This document shows positions 53,301 to 56,405 of a stretch of 60,000 bases of DNA, one piece after another. The notes below the pieces were generated by a model that saw only the letters and a program-made list of their open reading frames with translations, was not told the DNA's origin and did not search any database. Source of the stretch: Bolinopsis microptera. Its lineage: Eukaryota > Ctenophora > Tentaculata > Lobata > Bolinopsidae. Each line of letters opens with the position of its first letter. Positions within the stretch are counted from its first letter, which is position 1. Location: assembly GCF_026151205.1 (NCBI RefSeq), contig NC_087074.1, positions 9,033,726 to 9,093,725 of the forward strand, given 5' to 3'. Position numbers and translations under genes: made by a program.

Positions 53301-56300
53301 TCCTACTCCTGAGTCCCCCTGAGTCCTCCTCCTCTTCATCCTCATCCTCCTCCTCCTCCTGTGTTCTCATCCTCTTCCTCCTTCTGAGTCCTCCTCCTGA
53401 TCCTCCTGAGTCCTCCCGAGTCCATCTCCTCCACATCCTCCACTTCCTCGTCCTCTTCAGTCCTCCTCCTCCTCCTTCTGAGTCCACCTCCTCCTACACC
53501 TCCTCCTCCTCCTCAGTCTTCCTCCTCCTCCTCCTCCTCCTATAGCCATGTAACTATCTGGAAAGTTTTAAAAAATTCTATCATTTAAATCTCCAAATAT
53601 ATGCCTTTGTTCCGCTAAAAACCGCCAATTCGGAGATATTTTCTTGTGTTTGAAGTCATATCTCAAGTTCGGCACATAGAAATTCGCCCAAAATCACACA
53701 GATTATCCTTCTCATAGCCATACAACTATCTGGAAAGTTTAAAGAAAATGTATCAGTAGGATCTCGAAATATGTGCCTGCATTCCGCTAGAAACCGCTAA
53801 TTTGGAGATATTTTCTTGTGTTTGAAGTCATATCTCAGGTTTGGCACATATAAGGTTGCCCAAAATCGCACAGATCATTCGTCTTATAGTCATACAACTA
53901 TCTGGAAAGTTTAAAGAAAATTTATCAGTAGGATCTCGAAATATGTGCCTGCATTCCGCTAGAAACCGCTAATTTGGAGATATTTTCTTGTGTTTGAAGT
54001 CATATCTCAAGTTTAACATATAAAAATTCTCCCAAACTCTCACACATTATCCGTCATATAGCCATGTAACTATCTGGAAAGTTTAAAGAAAATCTATTTG
54101 TCAGATCTGGAGAAAATCAAAAATATATTCTAAGTTATTCACTAAAACACTCGATTTTCGAACTTTTTATTTGGAACAGATTTGTCGAAAGTCCTTCTGT
54201 ATTTTGCGCGCAGCATTGAGTTTTTTGTAGCGCGCTCTGCAAAGGGCTTGACCAAAGTCTACTGTTTCAACATTTCGAAAAGTGTGTTGCCATGGTTACA
54301 ATGTGTTGTTTTCCAGGTATGTCCTGGATGGATACCCCAATACGATTGAGCAGGTGAAACTGATGACTGAGCTTTGTATCATTCCAGTTCAAATCATCGA
54401 GCTCACTTTATCTGCTAAAGAGGTTCATTGGCGAGGTACTGCTGACCGCCACAGTCCAGAAAGGTAGATACTAAAAACTAGATTCTATGAATTTTAAGTC
54501 AACGTCTCTCTCATCGATAAATCATCAATTTTGGAACACCAAAATTTATTTCAATCAAGATTGTCTTAAATTTTTAATTCTAAAATTTATCGCAGAACCC
54601 TCCCCTTACACGACTCAGCGCCAATCCTAGACGTGAGGCTAAGCAGCTACAAACGAAACATAGATGTGGTTCGATCTCATTATCAGAAAGAACACAGAAA
54701 CTGGTATATTCTTGAAGGAAATAGGTCGAAATGGTGGCTAAATGACAGATGTGCTCAGCTCATGAACGAGCAGTTGACAACAGCTCAACATTACCTGGAG
54801 AAGCGAACCGTTGGTGAGTCCGTATTTCTGCTGATTACCACCTATCAGTGCATTTTAATTTACTTAATCATCATTAAAGAAATTTTAAAAACTAGTAAAA
54901 GATGTAGAGATCAATTATTACACACATATTCCGGATATCTCCAAAGGAAAGAGATCTTTTCTAGGATTTCAGTAACAGATTATGGTACATAGTCCCAGGC
55001 TTACGACTGGAATTGCAGGGTTAATCTCTAAAATAATCTCTCTTTAATATTTGTGAACTTAACAGGTGAAGCAGCATCAATATTTGGACTATGCGTGTCT
55101 CCAGACGAATGTAAAAACAGACTGGGAGAATTCTCTCACTACTGTCCCGTGAGCCTTGCCACTAAACACGAGCTTGTGGACTGCAGCTATGAAACGACCA
55201 TGAAATACACGGCAGAGTACAGGGCCCGATATTACAAACTGACCGGACAGAAAGAGTTGGATATGTTTTTGGCCGAGGCCCACAACTACGTGTCACCCAC
55301 AGCACCTCACATGCTGCCTGATTCTCTGCCCAGATACGTTACTAAAGCCGAAGTCAAACAGATGTTCCCCAAAGAGCTGGCGTTCAGGGGATACTGTCCT
55401 GTTACATATGTGCTCGGTAACAAACGGTAAGTGCCAAACACATTTAATAATCTTTTCTATCATATTTCAAGTACAAGAAATTAATCTCAACTTTATTTTT
55501 TCTCCTCATAAAGCGGTTATTCTCGTCTTGGCTCTCAGTGAACCGCAAGGAAACTGATACATTTTTCTGCAGATATGAAGCCCTGACGCCAGGCAGCAGA
55601 GATCACGTCGTCCTGTACGACGACGAATTGTTCAGCATGCTGGACGATCAGACGATGGAAATGTTCCTCCGACAACCTTGGGACTACAACCGAACTCCTT
55701 TGCCTGCCAAACTTCCTCCGGCTAGAGTAGCTCAAGATGTCACTTCCCTCCCCATGCTCGGGTAAATTATTTGGAATCATATGGGCAGACAACATTAAAT
55801 TCTTGTTATGATCTGTTTGTATCGTCTACCCTCATCAAGGGACAAGATTGACAGTTATGTAAATAATCTGTAAATTTTAGGTACATGGAGCAAACAGTAG
55901 CTAAAGCAATCATTGCTTCGATGACATCCTGCTCAGACTTCAAACCCAAGTACCCATACGTCAACGCCCACAAATCAGCTTTACTCTATGTTGGATATCA
56001 CCTGAAAGGTCAGTTAACCGTTTATAATTTAAGGCCCTTTAAAAAATCATGCCATTTTGTGAAGTGCCGAATCGGCACTGTGCCGATGGCGATTGTGCAC
56101 AGATTTAATAATACAACTCATCTCTGGATCATCTCCTTCAATTTTATAATACAACTGACAGCTTACCTCCCACAGCACACAACCCAAAGGCTACAGAGTA
56201 CTCTCGTGAGAAGTACCGCAAGAAGCTAGAAAAGTTCAAAGAGCACTGCGACCTCATCAAGTATCTAGGCAACAACATGAACCGGAAGTACAGACCTGAA

Positions 56301-56378
56301 CCTGAACGTCCGATTGACTTCAACTACAAAATGGGTGAATTCCTGGCTCTTAAAAGTTACCCTCTTCCGATCAACTGA
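5375..56378 (+). CDS. AK9: Adenylate kinase 9 (four-domain nucleoside-phosphate kinase), 28 exons
   Basis: This 51-kb gene encodes about 1,827 residues if one frameshift in exon 17 is ignored; human AK9 is about 1,900. The family transfers phosphate between nucleoside mono-, di- and triphosphates. Four P-loops are visible: GKPGSGKST (residues 40-48), GPPSSGKSS (about 402), GPKSCGKT (about 850) and GPPKSGKT (about 1337). Each is paired with a downstream NMP-kinase motif: GYVLDGLP (about 114), GGWILDNFP (about 598), GFILEGFPR (about 1024) and GYVLDGYP (about 1412). Between domains lie acidic Glu/Asp runs and charged coiled-coil-like stretches. A recurring module of about 60 residues ending in F-x2-NP-x2-YL precedes P-loops 2, 3 and 4. 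All exon phases join cleanly with GT-AG sites. Introns 12 and 22 are 18.1 and 13.9 kb. The start ATG at 5375 is the first in frame. A second in-frame ATG lies 11 codons further on. Confidence 0.93.
7954..8001 (+). repeat. Poly-G run, 48 bases
   Basis: An uninterrupted run of 48 G in AK9 intron 6. Unlike the poly-G runs further on, I found no matching poly-C partner or target-site duplication nearby. Its true length may vary between reads. Confidence 0.9.
8241..8346 (+). repeat. 30-bp minisatellite, about 3.5 copies
   Basis: Three perfect head-to-tail copies of a 30-base unit (8241-8270, 8271-8300, 8301-8330) are followed by a partial, mutated copy. Each unit contains the self-complementary AGTATTTAAATACT, so every repeat can form a small hairpin. 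Confidence 0.95.
8938..9416 (+). repeat. Direct duplication block, copy 1
   Basis: This block is about 90 percent identical by eye to 10075-10619 in the same orientation. It begins near CAAATTGGGTTACA and ends near TTATTGTATCTACT. The copies differ by small indels and by a 60-base insertion in copy 2. Whether it is a transposon fragment or a local duplication is not clear; no terminal repeats were found. Confidence 0.85.
9797..9857 (+). repeat. Short dispersed repeat, also at 10987-11047
   Basis: A 60-base segment starting CCCCTACTAAATTTCCACCG occurs at 9797 and again at 10987, nearly identical and in the same orientation. The second copy directly follows the Harbinger-like MITE. It is probably part of the same duplicated neighbourhood as the 8938/10075 blocks. 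Confidence 0.8.
10075..10619 (+). repeat. Direct duplication block, copy 2, with a poly-G-ended insertion
   Basis: This is the second copy of the 8938-9416 block. Relative to copy 1 it carries about 60 extra bases at roughly 10150-10210, which end in a run of G followed by T. Outside this insertion the copies align base for base over long stretches. Confidence 0.85.
10687..10980. mobile_element. Harbinger-like MITE, 294 bp, TAA target duplication
   Basis: The left end CCCCCCAGTTCCATAGCGGA is the reverse complement of the right end TCCGCTATGGAACTGGGGGA, apart from the terminal base. Both ends are flanked by TAA (10684-10686 and 10981-10983). Terminal inverted repeats plus a three-base TWA duplication are the signature of PIF/Harbinger elements. 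The interior holds further inverted CTCCGTCTA/TAGACGGAG motifs. There is no room for a transposase, so it is non-autonomous. Confidence 0.8.
11115..11207 (+). repeat. 7-bp microsatellite (ACTAATT)n
   Basis: About 13 head-to-tail copies of a 7-base unit, one with a single substitution (ACCAATT), end just before the splice acceptor of AK9 exon 7. The run could affect the branch point of intron 6. Confidence 0.95.
11224..11415 (+). CDS. AK9: AK9 exon 7 (kinase domain 2, after the P-loop)
   Basis: This exon begins by completing the second P-loop Lys-Ser-Ser (KSSLSKMLCEQYSAALLDMN). It continues through a helix-rich segment ending ...IQSAAQLVIE, and is followed by the donor GTAAGT. It is isolated between intron 6 (3.7 kb) and intron 7 (4.8 kb), both packed with repeats. 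Reading on past the donor soon meets a stop. Confidence 0.92.
11517..11893. mobile_element. hAT-type MITE, 377 bp, GC-rich, 8-bp target duplication
   Basis: The element has inverted ends CAGTAATCGACCGGG and (reverse complement of the right end) CAGTAAACGACCGGG. It is flanked by perfect 8-base duplications ACCTCACG at 11509-11516 and 11894-11901. An 8-bp duplication with CAG-starting ends indicates the hAT superfamily. The interior is rich in CCCGGCCCCGGCC and its complement. Removing it restores the palindromic unit seen intact at 15938, which acts as an empty site. Confidence 0.88.
12717..13056. mobile_element. 340-bp MITE, copy 1
   Basis: The terminal inverted repeats are TTTTAACAGGTAAAATT on the left and AATTTTACCTGTTAAAA on the right, with CGTCAATT just inside both ends. 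A second copy in the opposite orientation lies at 15602-15910. The pair can fold into a large hairpin. The open frames in it come from the inverted sequence and are not genes. Confidence 0.8.
13057..15601 (+). other. Interior of the intron 7 composite, no gene seen
   Basis: This interval holds short dispersed repeats. ACAATGACATTGCATTTCA-like segments occur near 13640, 13855 and 15002, and GGGGCAGGAATTTGAGCC near 13802 and 14958. CAACTCGGCGTG segments occur near 13508 and 15477. No transposase or other conserved protein was recognised in any frame. Confidence 0.5.
15602..15910. mobile_element. 340-bp MITE, copy 2, inverted and slightly truncated
   Basis: This is the reverse complement of 12717-13056 with a few substitutions. 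About 30 bases present in copy 1 near 12800 are replaced here by a short different sequence. The inner terminal repeat is truncated (starts GTAAAATTC), while the outer one is intact (TTTTACCTGTTAAAA). Confidence 0.8.
16189..18018 (+). CDS. AK9: AK9 exons 8-12 (rest of kinase domain 2 and linker)
   Basis: Exons: 16189-16403, 16568-16894, 17051-17161, 17359-17619 and 17824-18018. Exon 8 is a charged linker, probably coiled coil. Exon 9 carries the domain-2 motif GGWILDNFPLTRDQW and a LID-like stretch FIILNDPDPENGELLKRW. Its donor (GTTAGA) is non-consensus, but exon 11 uses the same GTTAGA donor; an alternative end for exon 9 is a GTACAT site near 16950. Exon 11 ends in a run of Glu residues. 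Exon 12 carries a second recurring module (HYCPVTLLEKNVLW ... KIKFLESPEKYAP) just before the third kinase domain. Confidence 0.9.
18369..20213 (-). CDS. Secreted sushi-domain protein, family copy A
   Basis: Minus-strand exons: 20147-20213 (signal peptide MSTILVSLLIATVLIGLSPS), 18754-19173 and 18369-18554. Exon 2 encodes a domain of about 140 residues that I do not recognise. It has the segments EWFPVPGDKSTFVNEIVESK, GVGWFTFD, GTEGFLKRAGVLTFLKTTTQ, LQVWFDDVLEVTWIYED and CAMRNKMTGLRF. Exon 3 encodes one sushi/CCP module with four cysteines (LCMGLK, VSCEEGF, ITCTEG, PTCGEL). All exons join in phase 1 with GT-AG sites. The 3' end is not certain: reading through the last donor reaches a stop at about 18307, or further exons may exist. 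The gene is secreted, lies antisense inside AK9 intron 12, and its first intron carries a large palindromic transposon. Confidence 0.75.
19401..20131. mobile_element. 731-bp perfect-type palindrome (foldback element), TTAA target
   Basis: Two arms of about 355 bases, almost perfect reverse complements, meet near 19766. The outer ends are GGGGGCAGGGGGGGG and CCCCCCCTGCCCCC, with TTAA on both sides (19397-19400 and 20132-20135). The paralogous intron at 27801-27815 reads straight through CTCAAGTTAATACAT without the element, so it serves as an empty site. A TTAA target suggests piggyBac-type mobilisation of a non-coding foldback element. A truncated relative lies at 39414-39957. Confidence 0.88.
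20214..22539 (+). other. Upstream flank of sushi copy A, repeated around copies B and C
   Basis: This is non-coding by inspection. The first 1.1 kb is duplicated at about 27885-28670 upstream of copy B, with indels. The segment ATTATAAGAGCGCTCACGTG near 21025 recurs at 33059 upstream of copy C. These shared blocks may be the promoters of the three gene copies. No gene was recognised in the remainder. Confidence 0.55.
22540..22740 (-). pseudogene. Unidentified coding-like segment ending in a stop
   Basis: Reading leftward from about 22740, the minus strand gives a frame of about 65 residues that looks like real protein: ANVERLFRDASFIRETARFL, then VRANNMRFPKKEVTKKDQLK, ending PLRIRDG and TAA at 22540-22542. 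I do not recognise the family. It runs rightward into the terminal repeat of a foldback element, so it is either a last exon with the acceptor near 22730-22750 or a gene fragment cut by the transposon. Confidence 0.35.
22810..23156. mobile_element. Poly-G-ended inverted-repeat element, 347 bp, 8-bp target duplication
   Basis: The left end is a run of about 27 G followed by TACCAATGGCATAATGGAG. The right end is the mirror image, TTATGCCATTGGTACCCC and more C. Perfect 8-base duplications ATATGGTC flank it at 22802-22809 and 23157-23164. An 8-bp duplication suggests hAT-type transposition. It shares the CAATGGCATAA(A)TGGAGAA terminal motif with the element at 23895-24953. Confidence 0.85.
23263..23302 (+). 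repeat. Interstitial telomeric repeat (CCCTAA)n
   Basis: About five perfect CCCTAA units and one variant (CCCTAG) sit between the two arms of the GGCC-TATA foldback array. The TTAGGG type is the common animal telomere repeat. It may be inherited from the element or captured during break repair. Confidence 0.9.
23583..23665 (-). pseudogene. Fragment of a sushi-family exon 2
   Basis: The minus strand here reads MWFPVPENGK, matching the start of exon 2 of the sushi family (QYSxWFPVPxDKS). Just upstream an acceptor-like TCTTAG/GTACC junction sits near 23655. The rest of the exon is missing because the foldback element joins at about 23590. This is a relic of a further family copy. Confidence 0.6.
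23895..24953. mobile_element. Poly-G-ended foldback element, 1,059 bp, 8-bp target duplication
   Basis: The element starts with a run of about 17 G and CAATGGCATAAATGGAG. It ends with the mirror image, TGCCATTGG followed by about 25 C. Perfect 8-base duplications GTTAGAAA flank it at 23887-23894 and 24954-24961. The interior contains a second inverted pair, about 24202-24288 against 24453-24540 (CAAAGGGGAGGCCTGCCTTC type), so it is foldback throughout. No transposase is present; the duplication length suggests hAT mobilisation. Confidence 0.87.
25135..26403. mobile_element. hAT-type MITE carrying a nested TTAA element
   Basis: The inverted ends are CAGGGACAAAAGG and (right end) CCTGTTGTCCCTG, flanked by perfect 8-base duplications CTCTAGAT at 25127-25134 and 26404-26411. 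Its own sequence is only about 150 bases, because a 1.1-kb element has inserted into it at TTAA (25225-25228). Shared AATCGCGATTTTT segments occur inside both ends. Confidence 0.85.
25229..26344. mobile_element. TTAA-inserted foldback element with poly-G ends of 25 and 83 bases
   Basis: Left end: 25 G then TTCACCCTGATTTTTTTG. Right end: the mirror image, CAAAAAAATCAGGGTGAA then 83 C. TTAA flanks both sides (25225-25228 and 26345-26348). The arms are near-perfect reverse complements for about 350 bases (25229 to about 25580, and about 25940 to 26344), with a unique centre of about 360 bases. TTAA targets are typical of piggyBac. No transposase is encoded; all open frames in the arms are by-products of the sequence. 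Confidence 0.88.
26480..27884 (-). pseudogene. Sushi-family copy B, frameshifted
   Basis: Minus-strand exons: 27818-27884 (same signal-peptide exon as copy A), 27158-27578 (unrecognised domain), 26755-26928 (sushi module with ICKPLN, IQCVTG, VTCQDN and PQCKRY) and a possible last exon 26480-26511 ending at a stop. In exon 2 a run of six T (near 27425-27431) gives one extra base relative to copies A and C, throwing the domain out of frame after GGISWF. The frame recovers downstream as GTEGFLQRAGVLTFLKTTTQ. Either it is a pseudogene or the T run is an assembly error. A TTTATT at 26411-26416 could be its polyadenylation signal. Confidence 0.65.
27885..29234 (+). other. Upstream flank of sushi copy B, duplicated from copy A
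   Basis: This region aligns with 20214-21300 over about 800 bases (for example GTGACATAATGAGATTAAAT and CTGGTCGAGGCCTACCGACA), with several deletions. That shows a segmental duplication carrying promoter and first exons. The last 500 bases show no recognised feature. Confidence 0.6.
29235..29304 (-). CDS. Orphan signal-peptide exon of the sushi family
   Basis: The minus strand encodes MRKIHDVTLIMSVVVIGFSV followed by SDE and a GTATGT donor in phase 1. This is the same phase, length class (70 bases against 67 and 58) and end motif (xxE|G) as the first exons of copies A, B and C. No exon 2 was found before the start of copy B, so it may be an alternative first exon for copy B or a relic of a lost copy. 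Confidence 0.5.
29305..31745 (+). other. AK9 intron 12 interval without recognised genes
   Basis: This is AT-rich non-coding sequence. The section 29560-30540 is rich in AAAATTTT-like runs and the ends GGCCGATTTTGAGC and GTCGATTTTAGGCC, but I could not match them as terminal repeats. The segment 31565-31600 resembles the region downstream of copy A near 18250, so it is probably the 3' flank of copy C. Confidence 0.5.
31746..32737 (-). CDS. Secreted sushi-domain protein, family copy C
   Basis: Minus-strand exons: 32680-32737 (signal peptide MIRIQVTLLIIILSMAS), 32068-32490 and 31746-31937. Exon 2 encodes the same unrecognised domain as copies A and B, here intact: GVGWFTFTTATIGAAKCVAY, GTEGFLQRAGVLTFLKTTTQ, LQVWFDDVLEVTWVYED and CAMKNKMTGLRF. 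Exon 3 is one sushi module (EQCTGL, VSCEEGF, ITCTEG, PTCVKL). The exons join cleanly in phase 1. Past the final donor the frame reads GEFQIFKS and stops at 31720, so this may be the terminus unless more exons exist to the left. The product is predicted to be a small secreted protein. Confidence 0.77.
32738..33900 (+). other. Upstream of sushi copy C and 3' flank of the BTB/RRM gene
   Basis: No coding signal was recognised. It includes the 33059-33130 block shared with 21025-21110 upstream of copy A, which is a candidate shared promoter. TTTATT near 33762 is a candidate polyadenylation signal for the minus-strand BTB/RRM locus. Confidence 0.5.
33928..34464 (-). CDS. RRM RNA-binding protein segment (probably the C-terminal half of a BTB-RRM protein)
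   Basis: This minus-strand frame of 178 residues holds one RNA-recognition motif. RNP2 is TIFVGNLPQF (about residue 86) and RNP1 is GRSNYAFVNY (about residue 125), followed by ARAVVDCY and the terminal strand RQLHVKLKMIE. The N-terminal 80 residues are acidic and look unstructured. Its start overlaps the end of the upstream BTB frame by 26 bases in another phase. Because both frames lack introns and abut exactly, I think they are one gene whose frame is broken by a one-base indel, or a real overlapping pair. A signal TTTATT at 33762 suits its 3' end. Confidence 0.75.
   Translation of the reverse strand: MIISTLLDEDFMKTIILHEAAQKAVLESEESGKYQETDPLHDDLPVSSGHLDWTLEEDKSLPGPSNWQKEDGQEPSSSELANMPDTIFVGNLPQFANSGEITHLFASPIGQIRNVSFRKGRGRGRSNYAFVNYTDPRAARAVVDCYRQHPAQYTIGNRQLHVKLKMIEMIEITFLNKQ
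34439..35215 (-). CDS. BTB/POZ domain protein segment
   Basis: From the ATG at 35213-35215 (MANKDYSRFF) this frame runs 258 residues. The upstream in-frame ATG (MKIF) lies before a good acceptor, TTTCTTTAG at about 35240, and is therefore probably intronic. Residues 1-110 form a BTB/POZ fold: FPYKVTACFGTERIFCSGVL, then SEVLERKIRED, then ERVLVECLMFLHGATLVF and FKFASWYKIKELTEKALQWL. The rest is helical, BACK-like. It stops at 34439, inside the start of the RRM frame. BTB domains mediate dimerisation and cullin-3 binding; a BTB-RRM combination is unusual. The gene is antisense in AK9 intron 12. Confidence 0.75.
   Translation of the reverse strand: MANKDYSRFFNDPTFPYKVTACFGTERIFCSGVLLCQQSEVLERKIREDGGVLMLDEFLDVENSERVLVECLMFLHGATLVFSSANIDVIFKFASWYKIKELTEKALQWLKEDHEEYDVLIDITEVLHWLKLSNCLDTEELDGLKQTVLSIIGQSTNVIDSGIEVDSGIETLTGDDWVMMLEQCPKQFKRCFKKWISLSSCNIKFVLENHVFFRFNSIFLDEKEFSGFINTLSGADDLSAENYKILLKLQNDYFNPAR
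35548..35744 (-). other. Possible 5' exon of the BTB/RRM gene
   Basis: A GTAAGT donor on the minus strand near 35547 faces the acceptor at about 35240, and the sequence upstream is open for 67 codons. Joining the two would bring a stop just before the BTB ATG, so if used this is 5' UTR rather than coding. The remaining interval to 36150 shows nothing recognisable. Confidence 0.3.
36151..40380 (+). CDS. AK9: AK9 exons 13-22 (kinase domain 3 and start of domain 4)
   Basis: Exons: 36151-36285, 36431-36557, 36801-36979, 37124-37224, 37555-37773, 37888-38071, 38224-38357, 38507-38725, 38864-39077 and 40179-40380. Exon 13 carries the third P-loop (LCILGPKSCGKTEQGRSLA). Exon 14 is acidic. Exon 17 begins KETGFILEGFPR, the domain-3 motif, and then loses frame by one base in a C-rich stretch near 37583-37592. 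The following frame (PQEATFMTDTGLFPDACIIL) is clearly the correct continuation. Exons 18-19 are highly charged. Exon 21 carries a third recurring module (HTYFMSSLENRQKFMDNPLHYL) and the fourth P-loop GPPKSGKT, split by intron 21. Exon 22 continues the fourth kinase domain. Confidence 0.9.
39186..40162. mobile_element. Tc1/mariner-type element remnant with TA target, in AK9 intron 21
   Basis: The left end CAGGGTGAGTTGAAAATAG and the right end CTATTTTCAACTCACCCTG are perfect inverted repeats extending to about 34 bases. TA flanks both sides (39184-39185 and 40163-40164). Most of its length is a second element (39414-39957). No transposase was seen, so it is non-autonomous. Its right edge is only 16 bases from the exon 22 acceptor. 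Confidence 0.87.
39414..39957. mobile_element. Truncated copy of the GGGGGCAGG foldback element
   Basis: This is homologous to 19401-20131: it begins GGGGGCAGGGGGGTCTTC, includes the palindrome centre, and then stops at about GGGCACAC, roughly 180 bases short of the expected right end. The left flank is TTAT rather than TTAA. It is nested inside the Tc1-type element, so it inserted later. Confidence 0.8.
40443..46125 (+). repeat. 171-bp tandem satellite array, about 33 monomers
   Basis: The monomers contain CACATATTTCGAGATCCTAC, AACTTTCCAGATAGTTGTAT and ATATGACTTCAAACACAAG. Successive CACATATTTCGAGATCC motifs at 40651, 40822, 40993 and 41164 set the period at 171. A second monomer type replaces GCGGAACGCAGGCACATATT with GGAACGATATTTGACGAAAG and is several bases longer. 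Both types are interspersed. The array lies in AK9 intron 22. Small open frames in it are not genes. Confidence 0.95.
42645..45766 (+). repeat. Higher-order repeat: two near-identical 1,561-bp units
   Basis: Within the satellite, a block of about nine monomers is repeated with an offset of exactly 1,561 bases, for example ATGTTTTTAAAACTTTCC at 42748 and 44309. The copies share rare variants such as GCAGAATAGCAGAACGC at 43573 and 45134. This implies a recent duplication by unequal exchange. Confidence 0.88.
46285..47736 (+). CDS. CR1-type LINE ORF1 (PHD-like and CCCH zinc-finger protein, 483 aa)
   Basis: The start ATG at 46285 follows a 160-base leader. Residues 90-165 contain a PHD-like cysteine cluster (CEDCNDVYC, RCRLCLQGSHDC, WLCYECSKK). 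An acidic run follows (residues 190-215). Then come three CCCH-type fingers: CREYTMRKCPHGL with KKCSYQH, CRFYSN with CTFFHPKLC, and CLNSDCGFHH. The C-terminal third is rich in Pro, Gln and Met. PHD-type fingers are known in CR1-clade ORF1 proteins, which bind nucleic acid in the retrotransposition particle. It overlaps ORF2 by 10 bases. Confidence 0.88.
   Translation: MQDKENLKSVSDDAKKRVLGSLLNKADAPSKKVLSVYSFSASYKTNLKDMKSLTAVQLEPCAIFLGFNVRDGVKKLYTNKQTLCDRMILKIESLFDIECEDCNDVYCNELGKEPLLRCRLCLQGSHDCEAMAEKAKTFNDLIQKGLLPLGGSWLCYECSKKNETRSLQPPHKPTKKRNTDSITDLSTIKEVESEAEGEGNDDEDEDEDEDEDRESPRRGRHNDTENNPQICREYTMRKCPHGLTGKRLIGGKKCSYQHPIRCRFYSNFGDDKRRGCRNGKKCTFFHPKLCRNSVANHVCLNSDCGFHHLKGTARKTVGNVNLTDRNRLPQQQQPKDTRRIEFNTNRSSWPPPGGYDVDRMGSLNSLNTPYPPTVEYQKPLRQRKDSTSERDSAFLEKLMENMKNGIITQMNSKMEELRGQIPALVQETQRSQLDPRSRQTSSQQISTQFPPPAQFSAQVPLPNQPMRMPMPLNFIPNYQGSCY
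47727..50759 (+). CDS. CR1-type LINE ORF2 (endonuclease and reverse transcriptase, about 1,010 aa)
   Basis: The frame opens with LLLNARSISPA, the usual AP-endonuclease start, and contains ITESWLKP, VIYRPPDAP, IMGDFNLPNIDWD and SDHRLVEL. The reverse transcriptase follows with PYASTPDGDIPAKIL, NYRPVSITSHIIK, VIYLDYAKAFDKVDH, GVPQGTVLGPILFILYIDD and the catalytic FADDTKL. It ends at 50757-50759. There is no ATG at its start: the first in-frame ATG is about 90 codons in, within the endonuclease. ORF2 is in the -1 frame relative to ORF1, so translation probably depends on frameshifting, re-initiation at TTG or another coupling mechanism. Its product nicks the target and copies the RNA in place. 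Confidence 0.92.
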   Translation: MLLNARSISPAATSTVKWKIPFIQDHILDDLGRPPVPILAITESWLKPYISDAQIAIDGYNSLRADRHSRKGGGCVLYVENSLLVSDTVNFSDKHCSMLHCFIDSMNALVSVIYRPPDAPPGSFKAVLDQVQEKLNNLTSNDRSPDIYIMGDFNLPNIDWDSCQALPGQPLCDQQACSELIDFMERNFLTQMICKPTRNNNTIDLVLTNKPQDTVETNISECQLSDHRLVELVLGHNPLCPKEHTPISFDRNSFRATDFHRADFEAMNDRLEAVNWISLRELCYEDEDGSAFLELIRLTVLQITLLNSPSKDPTGSGPSRPRRSRQVREKYTMKRKRRKLNAQISALTQNNPTSRKIEKLKTKVNLLTFEISELVIKQLNEKEVKAVSTIKTNPRFFYSYAKRFAKVKSSVAPIRDKNGTLKMDPAEKAEILQTQYVTVFSNPNSANVEECLAGLDPHPKEDLNTFTFTADDISDAIKELDPYASTPDGDIPAKILTKCRRTIAEPIYLLWKRSFDNGVIPSGMKTQYITPVFKKGDRTSAANYRPVSITSHIIKIFERVVRNHLVEHMESNSFLSPHQHGFRKKRSCLTQLIDHVDNILKTLNDGNEVDVIYLDYAKAFDKVDHQILLAKAKRYGIKGKTLQWLTEFLKDRLQTVVVEGTKSSFQLVISGVPQGTVLGPILFILYIDDQLDTLVTALGKVFADDTKLIGKIMDLATKSLLQDDLLNVIAWALKNNMQLNEAKFEILNYSLNNSLLLRELPFTSQYSCYNLTNGRTIDPAKTVRDLGVLLSNDCSWSSHIQQMAKTARTMTSWVLSVFRDRSRFLMLTLYKTMVRSKLEYCCPVWNPDKISDIEAIESIQRHYTRRISGCQNLDYWERLQNLNLLSLQRRRERYIIIHTWKMMNGLAPNDINMQFKESSRHGVKATVPAFNKKAQCSISTHYENSFGVKAAKLWNLLPKEVNTIQVLETFKSSLAKFLKGFPDTPPTKGYTAITNNSLLEWTLQKDLSQE
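50834..51656 (+). repeat. 171-bp satellite, continuation after the LINE
   Basis: About five monomers in the same orientation as 40443-46125, resuming at the point broken by the LINE. The array ends at GTATGGCTAT (51656), where the CCT-rich tract begins. Confidence 0.93.
51657..53544 (+). repeat. CCT-rich polypyrimidine tract, 1.9 kb
   Basis: An imperfect triplet array of CCT with scattered CAGTCCT units, almost purely pyrimidine on the plus strand. Long frames in it encode only Ser, Pro and Leu and are not genes. Two short satellite pieces in reverse orientation lie inside, at about 51811-51830 (GATTATCTGTCTAATAG) and 52763-52798. Such mirror-like purine/pyrimidine DNA can form triplex structures. 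Confidence 0.93.
53545..54110 (-). repeat. 171-bp satellite monomers in inverted orientation
   Basis: About three and a half monomers, each the reverse complement of the main array (for example CATACAACTATCTGGAAAGT and CTTGTGTTTGAAGTCATATC). They begin at the same place in the monomer (ATAGCC) where the forward array stopped (GGCTAT). The last monomer is divergent and fades into unique sequence ahead of AK9 exon 23. Confidence 0.92.
54317..56378 (+). CDS. AK9: AK9 exons 23-28 (end of kinase domain 4 and C-terminal modules)
   Basis: Exons: 54317-54463, 54596-54813, 55066-55426, 55573-55761, 55881-56008 and 56176-56378. Exon 23 opens with GYVLDGYPNTIEQVKLM, the NMP-kinase motif of domain 4. 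Exons 25-26 hold two further recurring modules, FSHYCPVSLATKHELVDCS and FRGYCPVTYVLGNKR, followed by a segment ending FLRQPWDYNRTPLPAKLP. The last exon is basic and ends at the stop 56376-56378. Conserved CPV motifs make the family assignment firm. Exon 23 is separated from exon 22 by 13.9 kb of satellite, LINE and CCT repeat. Confidence 0.92.
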
Positions 56379-56405
56379 GGGTGGATGTTGATGGAGAATG
56401 GTGTG

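Noticed and set aside
51539-53545. Long Ser/Pro/Leu-rich open frames
   Set aside because: They are translations of the CCT-rich repeat, open in more than one frame, with no other coding evidence.
5375-56378. Several separate adenylate kinase genes
   Set aside because: Exon phases join continuously from the first to the last kinase domain, and the domain count matches single-gene AK9.
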